From the NCBI RefSeq assembly GCF_004762095.1, contig NZ_SIJH01000014.1, forward strand, positions 1 through 64,000: 64,000 nucleotides of DNA, in the 5' to 3' direction. Shown here in pieces: positions 46,892 through 55,690 of the stretch. The notes under the pieces are model-generated. The model saw only the letters and a list, made by a program, of their open reading frames with translations. It had not been told where the DNA came from and ran no database searches. A program made the position numbers and the translations under genes. The stretch comes from Tabrizicola caldifontis. GTDB taxonomy: Bacteria; Pseudomonadota; Alphaproteobacteria; Rhodobacterales; Rhodobacteraceae. Positions within the stretch are counted from its first letter, which is position 1. Every line of letters starts with the position of its first letter.

Positions 46892-46939
46892 ACTCATGGC
46901 ACAATGTGGGCATTTACTCATGCGGTGAGGATTTGCTCA
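46892..46939 (+). promoter_or_regulatory. Repeated ACTCATG / ATTTRCTCA boxes before smoE (operator)
   Basis: In the 104-base gap before smoE, ACTCATG occurs at 46892-46898 and 46916-46922 (24 apart), and ATTTACTCA/ATTTGCTCA at 46912-46920 and 46931-46939 (19 apart). CTCATGCGGTGAG in between is a short palindrome. TTGACG (46886-46891) is a likely -35; the -10 (CATTTA, 46911-46916) is weak, as expected for an activated promoter. The SorC-type regulator just upstream is the likely binder. Confidence 0.5.
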
Positions 46940-46961
46940 ACCGTCAGAGGGAGGAATTCTA

Positions 46962-48275
46962 ATGACCATCTCGCTCGGCGCCCTTCTGGGTGCGACGGCG
47001 TCGCTCGCCCTTTCGGGTGCTGCGATGGCCCAAACCACCATCACCGTCGCCACCGTGAACAACGGCGACATGGTCCGCATGCAGGGCCTGATGGACGACT
47101 TCAACGCCAAGCATCCCGACATCAAGGTGGAATGGGTGACGCTGGAGGAAAACGTCCTGCGCCAGAACGTCACGACCGACATCGCCACCGGCGGCGGGCA
47201 GTATGACGTGATCACCATCGGTACCTACGAGGTTCCGATCTGGGGCAAGCAGGGCTGGCTGGAAAGCCTGAACGACCTGCCCGCCGATTATGACGTGGAC
47301 GACCTCCTGCCCGCGATCCGCGGCGGGCTTACGGTGGACGGCACCCTCTATGCCTCGCCCTTCTACGGCGAAAGCTCTATGGTGATGTATCGCACCGACC
47401 TGATGGAAGCCGCCGGGATGACCATGCCCGAGGCGCCGACCTGGGCCGACATCGAGAAGGCCGCCGCCGCCATGACCAACAAGGATGCCGGCATCTACGG
47501 CGTCTGCCTGCGCGGCAAGGCCGGCTGGGGCGAGAACACGGCCTTCATAACCGCCATGTCGAACAGCTTCGGCGCGCGCTGGTTCGACGAGAACTGGGTG
47601 CCGCAGTTCGACCAGCCGGAATGGAAGGCGACGATCGACTTCTACCTCAACCTGATGAACAACTATGGCCCGCCCGGTGCCAGCAACAACGGGTTCAACG
47701 AAAACCTGACGCTGTTCCAGCAGGGCAAGTGCGGCATGTGGATCGACGCCACCGTCGCGGCCTCTTTCGTGACCAACCCGAAGGATTCGACCGTCGCCGA
47801 CAAGGTGGGCTTCGCGCTCGCCCCCGACAACGGGCTGGGCAAGCGCGGCAACTGGCTCTGGGCCTGGAGCCTGGCGATCCCCGCCTCCTCGGACGCCAAG
47901 GACGCGGCCAAGACCTTCATCAACTGGGCAACGAACAAGGACTATCTGGCGCTGGTCGCGTCCAAGGAAGGCTGGGCGAACGTGCCTCCGGGCACCCGGA
48001 CCTCGCTTTATGAGAACCCGGAATACCAGAAGGTGCCCTTCGCCAAGATGACGCTCGAGTCGATCAACTCGGCCGACCCGAACAATCCGACGGTGAAGCC
48101 AGTGCCTTACGTCGGCGTGCAGTTCGTGGCGATCCCCGAGTTCCAGGGCATCGGCACCACGGTGGGCGAGATCTTCTCGGCCGCGCTGGCCGGGCAGAAG
48201 ACTGCCGATCAGGCTCTGGCCGAGGCGCAGGCCGTCGTCACCGAAGAGATGAAGGCCTCGGGCTACATCCAGTGA
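46962..48275 (+). CDS. smoE: Polyol ABC transporter periplasmic binding protein
   Basis: A 437-residue CUT1 binding protein with signal peptide (cut after AAMAQ, about residue 23) and mature start TTITVATVNNGDMVRMQGLM, very like SmoE of Rhodobacter. Other family blocks: GTYEVPIWGKQGWLE and GESSMVMYRTDLMEAAGM. It binds sorbitol/mannitol. A strong ribosome site (GAGGGAGGAATTCT) precedes the ATG. First gene of the smo operon. Confidence 0.92.
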   Translation: MTISLGALLGATASLALSGAAMAQTTITVATVNNGDMVRMQGLMDDFNAKHPDIKVEWVTLEENVLRQNVTTDIATGGGQYDVITIGTYEVPIWGKQGWLESLNDLPADYDVDDLLPAIRGGLTVDGTLYASPFYGESSMVMYRTDLMEAAGMTMPEAPTWADIEKAAAAMTNKDAGIYGVCLRGKAGWGENTAFITAMSNSFGARWFDENWVPQFDQPEWKATIDFYLNLMNNYGPPGASNNGFNENLTLFQQGKCGMWIDATVAASFVTNPKDSTVADKVGFALAPDNGLGKRGNWLWAWSLAIPASSDAKDAAKTFINWATNKDYLALVASKEGWANVPPGTRTSLYENPEYQKVPFAKMTLESINSADPNNPTVKPVPYVGVQFVAIPEFQGIGTTVGEIFSAALAGQKTADQALAEAQAVVTEEMKASGYIQ

Positions 48276-48320
48276 CGCCGAGCCCCGGGGGCGGTCCTCT
48301 CAAGGCCGCCGGGATCACTT

Positions 48321-48356
48321 TCGGCCTGCGGGCGGCTTGGTGCGCCCGCAGGCCGA
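48321..48356 (+). repeat. 14-bp perfect hairpin between smoE and smoF
   Basis: Arms 48321-48334 and 48343-48356 are exact complements (TCGGCCTGCGGGCG) around an 8-base loop. It sits in the 172-base gap after the binding-protein gene and lacks a following T run, so it probably protects smoE mRNA and limits read-through, as seen between other binding-protein and permease genes. Confidence 0.75.
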
Positions 48357-48447
48357 CCCTTCGCAGGTGCATGTCCGATCCCTGCTTGCGCAGTCGCCGT
48401 TCCGGCCGCACCCTTCCGCTTCGTCATCCGAGCCTCGGGAGACCGCC

Positions 48448-49320
48448 ATGTCCACCCAGTCCAGCCGCTTCGCCGCCCGCCTGATGGTCGCGCCTTCGGT
48501 CGCGCTGCTTTTGATCTGGATGATCGTTCCGCTGGCGATGACGCTTTACTATTCCTTCCGGCTCTACCGCCTGTTGTCGCCGGACCGGACGGGCTGGGTG
48601 GGGTTCAACAATTATCTGTGGTTCTTCAATTCGCCCGACTTCTGGCTTGCGCTGTTCAACACCCTGGCGCTGGTGGGCGGCGTGCTGGTCATCACCGTGA
48701 CCCTGGGCATCCTGATCGCGCTTCTGATCGACCAGCCGGTGAAGGGGCAGGGATTCCTGCGGATCCTGGTGATCGCGCCCTTCTTCGTGATGCCGCCCGT
48801 CGCCGCCTCGATCTGGGAAAACCTGTTCATGCATCCGCAGAACGGGCTCTTCTCGGCCGTCGCACGCGGCTTCGGGGCGCAGCCGATCCTGTTCCTGGAG
48901 CAGTATCCGATGTGGTCGGTCATCGGCATCGTCAGCTGGGAGTGGCTGCCCTTCGCGACGCTCATCCTGCTGACCGCATTGCAGTCGCTGTCCTCCGAAC
49001 AGCTCGAGGCGGCCGAGATGGACGGCGCCGGGGCCTTCGCGCGTTTCCGCTACATCATCCTGCCGCACCTGACGCGGGCGATCACCGTGGTGATCCTGAT
49101 CCAGACCATCTTCCTTCTCGGCATCTTCGGTGAGATCTTCACCACCACCCAGGGCGGGCCCGGTTCGGCTTCGACCACGCTGCCTTACATGATCTTCAAG
49201 CAGGCCATCGCGGCCAAGGACATCGGCCGCGCCGCCGCCGGGGGGATCATCGCGGTCATTCTGGCCAACATCGTCGCCTACTTCCTGATGCGCGGCCTTG
49301 GCCGCAACCTGAACAGCTGA
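48448..49320 (+). CDS. smoF: Polyol ABC transporter permease (SmoF)
   Basis: A 290-residue permease, about six membrane segments beginning LMVAPSVALLLIWMIVPLAM, with EAA loop SSEQLEAAEMDGAGAFARFR. The start at 48448 is the first Met before the family's N-terminus; a frame extending upstream crosses the hairpin and is rejected. Pairs with SmoG. Confidence 0.93.
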   Translation: MSTQSSRFAARLMVAPSVALLLIWMIVPLAMTLYYSFRLYRLLSPDRTGWVGFNNYLWFFNSPDFWLALFNTLALVGGVLVITVTLGILIALLIDQPVKGQGFLRILVIAPFFVMPPVAASIWENLFMHPQNGLFSAVARGFGAQPILFLEQYPMWSVIGIVSWEWLPFATLILLTALQSLSSEQLEAAEMDGAGAFARFRYIILPHLTRAITVVILIQTIFLLGIFGEIFTTTQGGPGSASTTLPYMIFKQAIAAKDIGRAAAGGIIAVILANIVAYFLMRGLGRNLNS

Positions 49321-49327
49321 GGTTCCC

Positions 49328-50158
49328 ATGGCCCGCGCCCTTTCCCCCCGCCGCCAGCTTGTCACCACCCTTGCCGCCTGGACCGTGGCGCTGCTGATCT
49401 TCTTCCCGGTCCTCTGGATGATCCTGACCAGCTTCAAGACCGAAGCTTCGGCCGTTGCCATGCCGCCGCAGTTCCTGTCGGCCGACTGGACGCTGGAGAA
49501 TTACGCCGAGGTCTGGGCGCGGTCGGATTATCCGCGGTTCTTCTGGAACTCGGTCGTCATCGCGGTGGGTTCCACCCTTCTCGGCCTTCTGGTCGCGATC
49601 CCTTCGGCCTGGGCCATGGCCTTCGTGCCCGGGCAGCGCACACGCGATCTGCTGATGTGGATGCTGTCCACCAAGATGATGCCCGCGGTGGCGGTCATGG
49701 TGCCGCTTTACCTGATCTTCCAGCGCCTCGGGCTGCTCGACAGCCGGATCGGCCTTGTCATCGTGCTGATGCTGATGAACCTGCCGATCATCGTCTGGAT
49801 GCTCTACACCTACTTCAAGGAAATCCCCGGCGAGATCCTGGAAGCCGCGCGCATGGACGGGGCGAGCCTGTGGAACGAGATCGTCCATGTGCTGACGCCC
49901 ATGGCGCTGCCCGGCATTGCCTCGACCATGCTTCTGAACATCATCCTCGCCTGGAACGAGGCGTTCTGGACCATCGTCCTGACCACGACCAAGGCGGCCC
50001 CCCTTTCGGCCTTCATCGCGAGCTTCTCGGCGCCGCAGGGCCTGTTCTACGCGAAACTCTCGGCGGCTTCGGCCATGGCCATCCTGCCGATCCTGATCCT
50101 TGGCTGGTTCAGCCAGAAACAACTCGTGCGCGGCCTGACCTTTGGCGCGGTGAAGTGA
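49328..50158 (+). CDS. smoG: Polyol ABC transporter permease (SmoG)
   Basis: A 276-residue permease, about six segments; first [20 protein letters not shown] loop [21 protein letters not shown]-terminal [14 protein letters not shown] typical of MalG-type partners. It lies 7 bases after smoF and 7 before smoK. Confidence 0.94.
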   Translation: MARALSPRRQLVTTLAAWTVALLIFFPVLWMILTSFKTEASAVAMPPQFLSADWTLENYAEVWARSDYPRFFWNSVVIAVGSTLLGLLVAIPSAWAMAFVPGQRTRDLLMWMLSTKMMPAVAVMVPLYLIFQRLGLLDSRIGLVIVLMLMNLPIIVWMLYTYFKEIPGEILEAARMDGASLWNEIVHVLTPMALPGIASTMLLNIILAWNEAFWTIVLTTTKAAPLSAFIASFSAPQGLFYAKLSAASAMAILPILILGWFSQKQLVRGLTFGAVK

Positions 50159-50165
50159 GGACAAC

Positions 50166-51155
50166 ATGGGCAAGATCCAACTGACCAAGGTCCGCAAGGC
50201 GTTCGGCGAGGTGGATGTCATCCCCGGCATCGACCTGACCATCGAGGATGGCGAGTTCGTCGTCTTCGTCGGGCCGTCGGGCTGCGGGAAATCTACCCTT
50301 CTGCGGCTGATCGCGGGGCTGGAGGATACGACCTCCGGCACCATCGAGATCGACGGCAAGGACGCGACCAACCTGCCGCCGGCCAAACGCGGGCTGGCGA
50401 TGGTCTTCCAGTCCTACGCGCTGTATCCCCACATGACGGTGCGCAAGAACATCGCCTTCCCGCTGAAGATGGCCGGGATGGACCGGGCCGAGCAGGACCG
50501 GCGGGTGGAACGCGCCGCCAAGGTGCTGAACCTCACCAACTACCTCGACCGCCGTCCCGGCCAGCTGTCGGGCGGCCAGCGTCAGCGCGTCGCCATCGGG
50601 CGGGCGATCGTGCGCGAACCGGCGGCCTTCCTCTTCGACGAGCCCTTGTCGAACCTCGACGCCGCCCTGCGCGTGGGCATGCGACAAGAGATCAGCGAAC
50701 TGCACCAGTCGCTGAAGACAACGATGATCTACGTCACCCACGACCAGGTCGAGGCGATGACCATGGCCGACAAGATCGTGGTGCTGAACGCCGGCCGAAT
50801 CGAGCAGGTCGGAGCGCCGCTGGAGCTTTACAACCATCCCCGCAACCTCTTCGTTGCGGGCTTCATCGGCAGCCCGAAGATGAACTTCATCGAAGGCGCC
50901 GAGGCGGCGAAGCACGACGCCCACACCATCGGCATCCGGCCCGAACACATCGCGGTGGGCGATGGCCCGTGGGAAGGTGTGGTCGGCCTGTCCGAACATC
51001 TCGGCTCCGACAGCTTCCTCAAGGTCGCGGTCGAGGGGATCGGCACCCTGACCGTCCGCGCCCCCGGCGAAGTCGCCGCACGCCACGGCGACCGCATCCG
51101 CCTGGCCCCGGCCGGCAAGATCCACCGCTTCGACACGAATGGACTGGCAATATGA
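50166..51155 (+). CDS. smoK: Polyol ABC transporter ATP-binding protein (SmoK)
   Basis: A 329-residue MalK-type ATPase: Walker [10 protein letters not shown] (36-44), signature LSGGQRQR (134-141), Walker [12 protein letters not shown], and a C-terminal regulatory domain (IGIRPEHI). ATGA overlap with smoS. It is a close relative of the ATPase at 7076-8071. Confidence 0.95.
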   Translation: MGKIQLTKVRKAFGEVDVIPGIDLTIEDGEFVVFVGPSGCGKSTLLRLIAGLEDTTSGTIEIDGKDATNLPPAKRGLAMVFQSYALYPHMTVRKNIAFPLKMAGMDRAEQDRRVERAAKVLNLTNYLDRRPGQLSGGQRQRVAIGRAIVREPAAFLFDEPLSNLDAALRVGMRQEISELHQSLKTTMIYVTHDQVEAMTMADKIVVLNAGRIEQVGAPLELYNHPRNLFVAGFIGSPKMNFIEGAEAAKHDAHTIGIRPEHIAVGDGPWEGVVGLSEHLGSDSFLKVAVEGIGTLTVRAPGEVAARHGDRIRLAPAGKIHRFDTNGLAI

Positions 51156-51922
51156 GACTTGCAGGAAAATCCGCCCTGATCACCGGGGCCGCGCGCGGTA
51201 TCGGGCTGGCCTTCGCCCGCGCCTACATCGCCGAGGGGGCCGAGGTCGCCATCGCCGACATCAACCTGGATGCCGCCCGCGCGGCGGCCGATGCGCTCGG
51301 CCCCAAGGCCCACGCCATCGCGCTGGACGTGACCCGGCAGGACTCGATCGACGCCGGTTTCGCCCAAGCCATCGAGCGGATGGGCAAGCTCGACATCCTG
51401 ATCAACAACGCCGCCCTCTTTTCTGCCGCCCCCATCGTCGAGATCACGCGGGAAGACTATGACCGCCTGTTCGCGGTGAATGTCGCCGGCACGCTCTTCT
51501 GCCTGCAGGCCGCCGCGCGCCACATGATCGACCGCGGCCAGGGCGGCACGATCATCAACATGGCCTCGCAGGCCGGGCGGCGCGGCGAAAGCCTGGTGGC
51601 CGTCTATTGCGCCACCAAGGCCGCCGTCATCAGCCTGACGCAATCGGCCGGGCTGAACCTGATCCGTCACGGCATCAACGTGAACGCCATCGCGCCCGGC
51701 GTGGTGGACGGCGAACACTGGGACGGGGTGGATGCCTTCTTCGCGAAATACGAAGGCAAGGCCCCCGGCCAGAAGAAGCGCGAGGTTGGCGCCGCCGTTC
51801 CCTTCGGGCGCATGGGCACGGCCGAGGATCTGACCGGCATGGCGATCTTCCTCGCCACCGACGAAGCCAAATACATCGTCGCCCAATGCTTCGGTGTGGA
51901 CGGCGGCAACTGGATGGCATGA
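51152..51922 (+). CDS. smoS: Sorbitol (L-iditol) dehydrogenase SmoS, SDR family
   Basis: A 256-residue short-chain dehydrogenase oxidising sorbitol to fructose with NAD+. Cofactor motif TGAARGIG (11-18), NNAA (85-88), Asn 110, catalytic Ser 139, Tyr 152, Lys 156. Length equals that of Rhodobacter SmoS as I recall it, and position after smoK agrees. Confidence 0.92.
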   Translation: MRLAGKSALITGAARGIGLAFARAYIAEGAEVAIADINLDAARAAADALGPKAHAIALDVTRQDSIDAGFAQAIERMGKLDILINNAALFSAAPIVEITREDYDRLFAVNVAGTLFCLQAAARHMIDRGQGGTIINMASQAGRRGESLVAVYCATKAAVISLTQSAGLNLIRHGINVNAIAPGVVDGEHWDGVDAFFAKYEGKAPGQKKREVGAAVPFGRMGTAEDLTGMAIFLATDEAKYIVAQCFGVDGGNWMA

Positions 51923-51925
51923 CCC

Positions 51926-52708
51926 ATGGACCTTGGACTTGAAGGAAAACTGGCGGTGATTTCGGGCGGGTCGGTCGGCATCGGCCTTGCCGCTGCGCGC
52001 ACACTGGCGCGCGAAGGCGCGCGCGTGCTGATCGCCGCCCGCGACGGCGCCCGCGCGGCAGACGAAGCCGCCAGCATCCGCGCCGATTTCGGCGGCGACG
52101 CGCAGGCCGTTGCCGCTGATGTGACAACGGCCGAAGGCTGTGCCGCCGTGGTGGCGGCCGCTGCGGCGATGGGCGGGGCCGAGCTTCTGTTCAACAACGC
52201 CGGCACCGGCTCGAACGAGACGATCCTCGATGCGCCGGACGAGAAATGGCTGCACTACTGGAACCTGCACGTGATGGCCGCCGTGCGCCTCGCCCGGGGC
52301 CTCGTGCCGCAGATGCGGGCCCATGGCGGCGGCGCGATCCTGAACAACGCCTCGATCTGCGCGGTCCAGCCGCTCTGGTACGAGCCGATCTACAACACCA
52401 CCAAGGCGGCGCTGATGATGCTGTCGAAGACCATGTCCACCGAGTTCATCCCGCTCGGCATCCGGGTCAACACGCTGAATCCGGGGCTGATCCTGACGCC
52501 CGACTGGATCAAGACAGCCAAGGCCCTGGCAAAGGATGGCGACTGGCAGGGCTATCTGCAATCGGTCGCCGACGAACACGCCCCGATCCGCCGCTTCGGC
52601 ACGCCCGAGGAACTGGCCGATGTCATCGCCTTCCTGCTGTCGCCGCGCGCCAGCTACTGCACCGGCTCCGCCTACCATGTCGATGGCGGCATGCTGAAAA
52701 CCGTCTGA
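51926..52708 (+). CDS. Second short-chain dehydrogenase of the polyol operon
   Basis: A 260-residue SDR: cofactor motif SGGSVGIG (13-20), NNAG (90-93), catalytic Ser 143, Tyr 156, Lys 160, so it should be active. Three bases after smoS and 8 before mtlK, in the same operon. Not closely similar to SmoS outside the fold. Likely acts on another polyol or keto-sugar. Confidence 0.88.
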   Translation: MDLGLEGKLAVISGGSVGIGLAAARTLAREGARVLIAARDGARAADEAASIRADFGGDAQAVAADVTTAEGCAAVVAAAAAMGGAELLFNNAGTGSNETILDAPDEKWLHYWNLHVMAAVRLARGLVPQMRAHGGGAILNNASICAVQPLWYEPIYNTTKAALMMLSKTMSTEFIPLGIRVNTLNPGLILTPDWIKTAKALAKDGDWQGYLQSVADEHAPIRRFGTPEELADVIAFLLSPRASYCTGSAYHVDGGMLKTV

Positions 52709-52716
52709 GGCCCCGA

Positions 52717-54147
52717 ATGTCCCCCACCGTTGCGCTGCCCGCATACGACCGATCACGCCTGAGCCCCGGCATCGTCCACATCGGGCTGGGCAATTTCCAC
52801 CGCGCCCACATGGCCGTCTATCTGGACGACCTGTTCAACCTGGGGCTCGACCACGACTGGGCGATTCTGGGCGCCGGGGTGCGCGAGGCCGATGCCCGGA
52901 TGCGCGAGGCGCTGAAGGCGCAAGATTGCCTGTCCACGGTGATCGAGCTGGATCCGAAGGGCAAATCCGCCCGCCGGGTGGGGGCGATGATCGACTTCCT
53001 GCCGGTCCAATCCGACAACGCCGCACTGATCGAGGCCATGTCCCGGCCCGAGATCCGCATCGTCAGCCTGACCGTGACCGAGGGTGGCTATTTCATCAAC
53101 CCGGCGACCGGGCAGTTCGACCCGACGCATCCCGAGATCCTGGCCGATGCCGCGGATCCGCACCGGACCGCCTTCGGCGCGATCATCGCGGCGCTGAAGG
53201 CGCGGAGGGCCGCCGGCGTGGCGCCCTTCACCGTCATGTCCTGCGACAACCTGCCCGGCAACGGCCATGTCACCCGCGCCGCCGTCACCGGTCTGGCCGC
53301 GCTTCGCGACCCGGACCTGGCCGACTGGATCGCGGCCCATGTCGCCTTCCCGAACGGCATGGTGGACCGCATCACCCCGGCGACCGGCCCGCGCGAACGG
53401 GCGATGGCGGCGGCCTTCGGACTGGCCGACGACCCCGTGCCGGTGACCTGCGAGCCTTTCCGGCAATGGGTGCTGGAGGACAACTTCCCCGCCGGCCGTC
53501 CGGCCTGGGAAAAGGTCGGGGTCACGCTGACCCCGCATGTCCACAATTTCGAGCTGATGAAGATCCGCATCCTGAACGGCGGCCATGCGACCATCGCCTA
53601 TCCCGGCGGGCTGATGGACATCGAATATGTCCACGAGGCCATGGCCGAGCCGCTGATCCGCGGCCTGCTCGACAAGGTCGAGATCCACGAGATCATCCCC
53701 TACATCCCGCCGGTCCCCGATACCAACCTCGGCGACTATTACCGGCTGATCGTGGACCGCTTCTCGAACCCCGAGGTGGCCGACACCGAACGCCGGCTCT
53801 GCCTCGACGGGTCGAACCGGCAGCCCAAGTTCATCGTGCCTTCGATCCGCGACGCGCTGGCGGCTGGCGGGTCGGTCGAGGGGCTGGCGCTCGTCTCGGC
53901 CATGTGGTGCCGCTACTGCTTTGGCGAGACGGACAGCGGCACGCACATTCCGCCGAACGACCCCGACTGGGATGCGCTGGTCGCCCGGTCGCAGGCGGCA
54001 AGGTCGCGCCCGGCGGCCTGGCTGGAGATGACGACGGTCTATGGCGATCTCGGGCAGAATCCGCGCTTTGCCGCAGCCTTCGAACGGCACCTGAATCGGC
54101 TCTGGGCCGTGGGAACCCGCCAGACGCTCGCCGAGTTCCTGTCCTAG
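52717..54147 (+). CDS. mtlK: Mannitol 2-dehydrogenase (polyol long-chain dehydrogenase)
   Basis: A 476-residue zinc-independent polyol dehydrogenase: IVHIGLGNFHRAHMAVYLDDL N-terminal cofactor motif, MSCDNLPGNGH, and the catalytic Lys/Asn/His region NFELMKIRILNGGHATIAY. Oxidises mannitol (also arabitol, sorbitol) to the ketose. Start ATG 52717. Its TAG stop overlaps the convergent gene's stop in the palindrome CCTAGG. Confidence 0.95.
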   Translation: MSPTVALPAYDRSRLSPGIVHIGLGNFHRAHMAVYLDDLFNLGLDHDWAILGAGVREADARMREALKAQDCLSTVIELDPKGKSARRVGAMIDFLPVQSDNAALIEAMSRPEIRIVSLTVTEGGYFINPATGQFDPTHPEILADAADPHRTAFGAIIAALKARRAAGVAPFTVMSCDNLPGNGHVTRAAVTGLAALRDPDLADWIAAHVAFPNGMVDRITPATGPRERAMAAAFGLADDPVPVTCEPFRQWVLEDNFPAGRPAWEKVGVTLTPHVHNFELMKIRILNGGHATIAYPGGLMDIEYVHEAMAEPLIRGLLDKVEIHEIIPYIPPVPDTNLGDYYRLIVDRFSNPEVADTERRLCLDGSNRQPKFIVPSIRDALAAGGSVEGLALVSAMWCRYCFGETDSGTHIPPNDPDWDALVARSQAARSRPAAWLEMTTVYGDLGQNPRFAAAFERHLNRLWAVGTRQTLAEFLS

Positions 54148-55673
54148 GGAGGTGGCTCCGGCGCCGGCGCACTGCCGGTGTGGGTAAAGTCGGGCAGCAG
54201 CCAAAGTTCCACCCGACGGTTCAACTGGCGGCCGATTGCGGTTTCATCACAGGCCATCGGCAGGGCTTCGCCAAAACCTTCGACCGCTGGAATGGCATCG
54301 GGTGGCAGATCGGGTGCAACGGCAGCAAGTTCCTGCGCCACGCGTGCTGCACGTTCGACCGACAGTGCCAGATTGGCCGGCGCCGCGCCCGATCCGTCGG
54401 AAAAGCCGGCCAGAACCATCCGTTCGTTGCGAAACCGGCCCGAGGCAATCAGCTGCGCCAGATCCAGCAGGTTATCGCGCGACTGCGCATCCAGCGTGGA
54501 CGATCCGTCTTCGAAGCGAAAGGTCAGCGACAGCCGGTCTGCACCGTCCATCACATCGACCAGCCGCTTGAGGTCGGCCAGGGTGATGTCGTCGCCTGCC
54601 CCCTGAATGGCGTTGATCAGCCGCAAGCCGTCGGCTGTCATCGGCTGGCGGGTGGGGGAACGATCGATGTAGCCGTTCGCCGAGATCACCTCCTGAGCGG
54701 CAGGCGTGCGCAGGAAATCCAGAAACTCGCGGGTCATCAGCGGCAGGCGCCGCCTTGGCGCAAGCAGAAGGACGGGAATGGAAAATGGGTAATCCTCGGC
54801 CTTGACCGCCAAGGGGGTGGGCAGCAGCGGAAAACCGCAGCTATCGGTCAAGGGAATATGCCGGGCGGGGTAAACCGCTGCCCGTCCGGTGACGGCAATG
54901 GCCCAGGGGTCACGCGCCACCGCAAGGGCGAGGCTTGCCTGGCTATCGTGCTGCACCGCGGCTGATACGGGTGCCCCAAGCCGTGCGGAAAGCGCAAGCT
55001 GCATGTCCACCTCGGGAGCCAATGCATGCAGGACCAGTGGCATGTCCGGCCCGCCGATCTGTGCCCAGTTCGAAACCTCTCCGGCCAGGACGCGCACAAG
55101 GTCGCTGGTCGATATGGCAGGCGTCGGATTGTCGGGGGCGACGATCGCCACCATGGCGTCCATCGCCAGACCGTGCGCGCCAAAGCTGCGGTTATCCTGA
55201 AAGGCAAGTTGCAGGTCGGCCTCGCCAGCAGCCACCGCAGCAGCAGCAAGGGCGGGCGTCTGCGGCTGAAAGCTGATCGCGGCCAGCTCCTCAAGGCTTT
55301 GCGGATCGCGAATGACCGCGGCAAAATCGGTGCCTTCGATCTGCTCGTAAAGAAGACCACGCCGATCTGCAAAGGCTTTGAACAGGGCGGGAAGCAGGTC
55401 GCTTCCCGGACCAGCAGCGCCGACAATGCGGATTTCCGCCCGGGGGGCCATCAAATCGGGGCAGGCAGGCCCTTCGCAGATCACGCCCTGACCATCGACG
55501 GTCAGCAGGCCGTAGGAGGTCTCGATCCGGTAGAACTCGCCATCATAGCCCTGCAGCGTGCCAGTCAGTGCGATGCCCCCTTCGCGAGCCACCAGGGTGA
55601 CGTCCTGCGCCTTGGCAGATTTACAAAGGAAAACGGCGGCGAAAGCCGCCGCAACACCTGCCTTGAACCACAT
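54144..55673 (-). CDS. Phosphate-binding-protein-like / OmpA fusion
   Basis: A 509-residue protein. Signal peptide 1-22 (cut after AKAQ). Residues about 75-350 are a PstS-type substrate-binding fold (EIRIVGAAGPGSDLLPALFKA; DLVRVLAGEVSNW; EFLDFLRTPAAQEVI). The C-terminal OmpA-like domain (about 380-495) has SSTLDAQSRDNLLDLAQLI, GFSDGSGAAPANLALSVERA and AIGRQLNRRVELWL, so it probably binds peptidoglycan. It overlaps mtlK at the stop codons. Ligand unknown. Confidence 0.8.
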   Translation of the reverse strand: MWFKAGVAAAFAAVFLCKSAKAQDVTLVAREGGIALTGTLQGYDGEFYRIETSYGLLTVDGQGVICEGPACPDLMAPRAEIRIVGAAGPGSDLLPALFKAFADRRGLLYEQIEGTDFAAVIRDPQSLEELAAISFQPQTPALAAAAVAAGEADLQLAFQDNRSFGAHGLAMDAMVAIVAPDNPTPAISTSDLVRVLAGEVSNWAQIGGPDMPLVLHALAPEVDMQLALSARLGAPVSAAVQHDSQASLALAVARDPWAIAVTGRAAVYPARHIPLTDSCGFPLLPTPLAVKAEDYPFSIPVLLLAPRRRLPLMTREFLDFLRTPAAQEVISANGYIDRSPTRQPMTADGLRLINAIQGAGDDITLADLKRLVDVMDGADRLSLTFRFEDGSSTLDAQSRDNLLDLAQLIASGRFRNERMVLAGFSDGSGAAPANLALSVERAARVAQELAAVAPDLPPDAIPAVEGFGEALPMACDETAIGRQLNRRVELWLLPDFTHTGSAPAPEPPP

Positions 55674-55690
55674 GTTCCCTGATCCGGCCC

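Noticed and set aside
48337-48447. Extension of SmoF upstream to 48337
   Set aside because: It runs through the 14-bp hairpin and has no family similarity. ATG 48448 gives the normal permease N-terminus.
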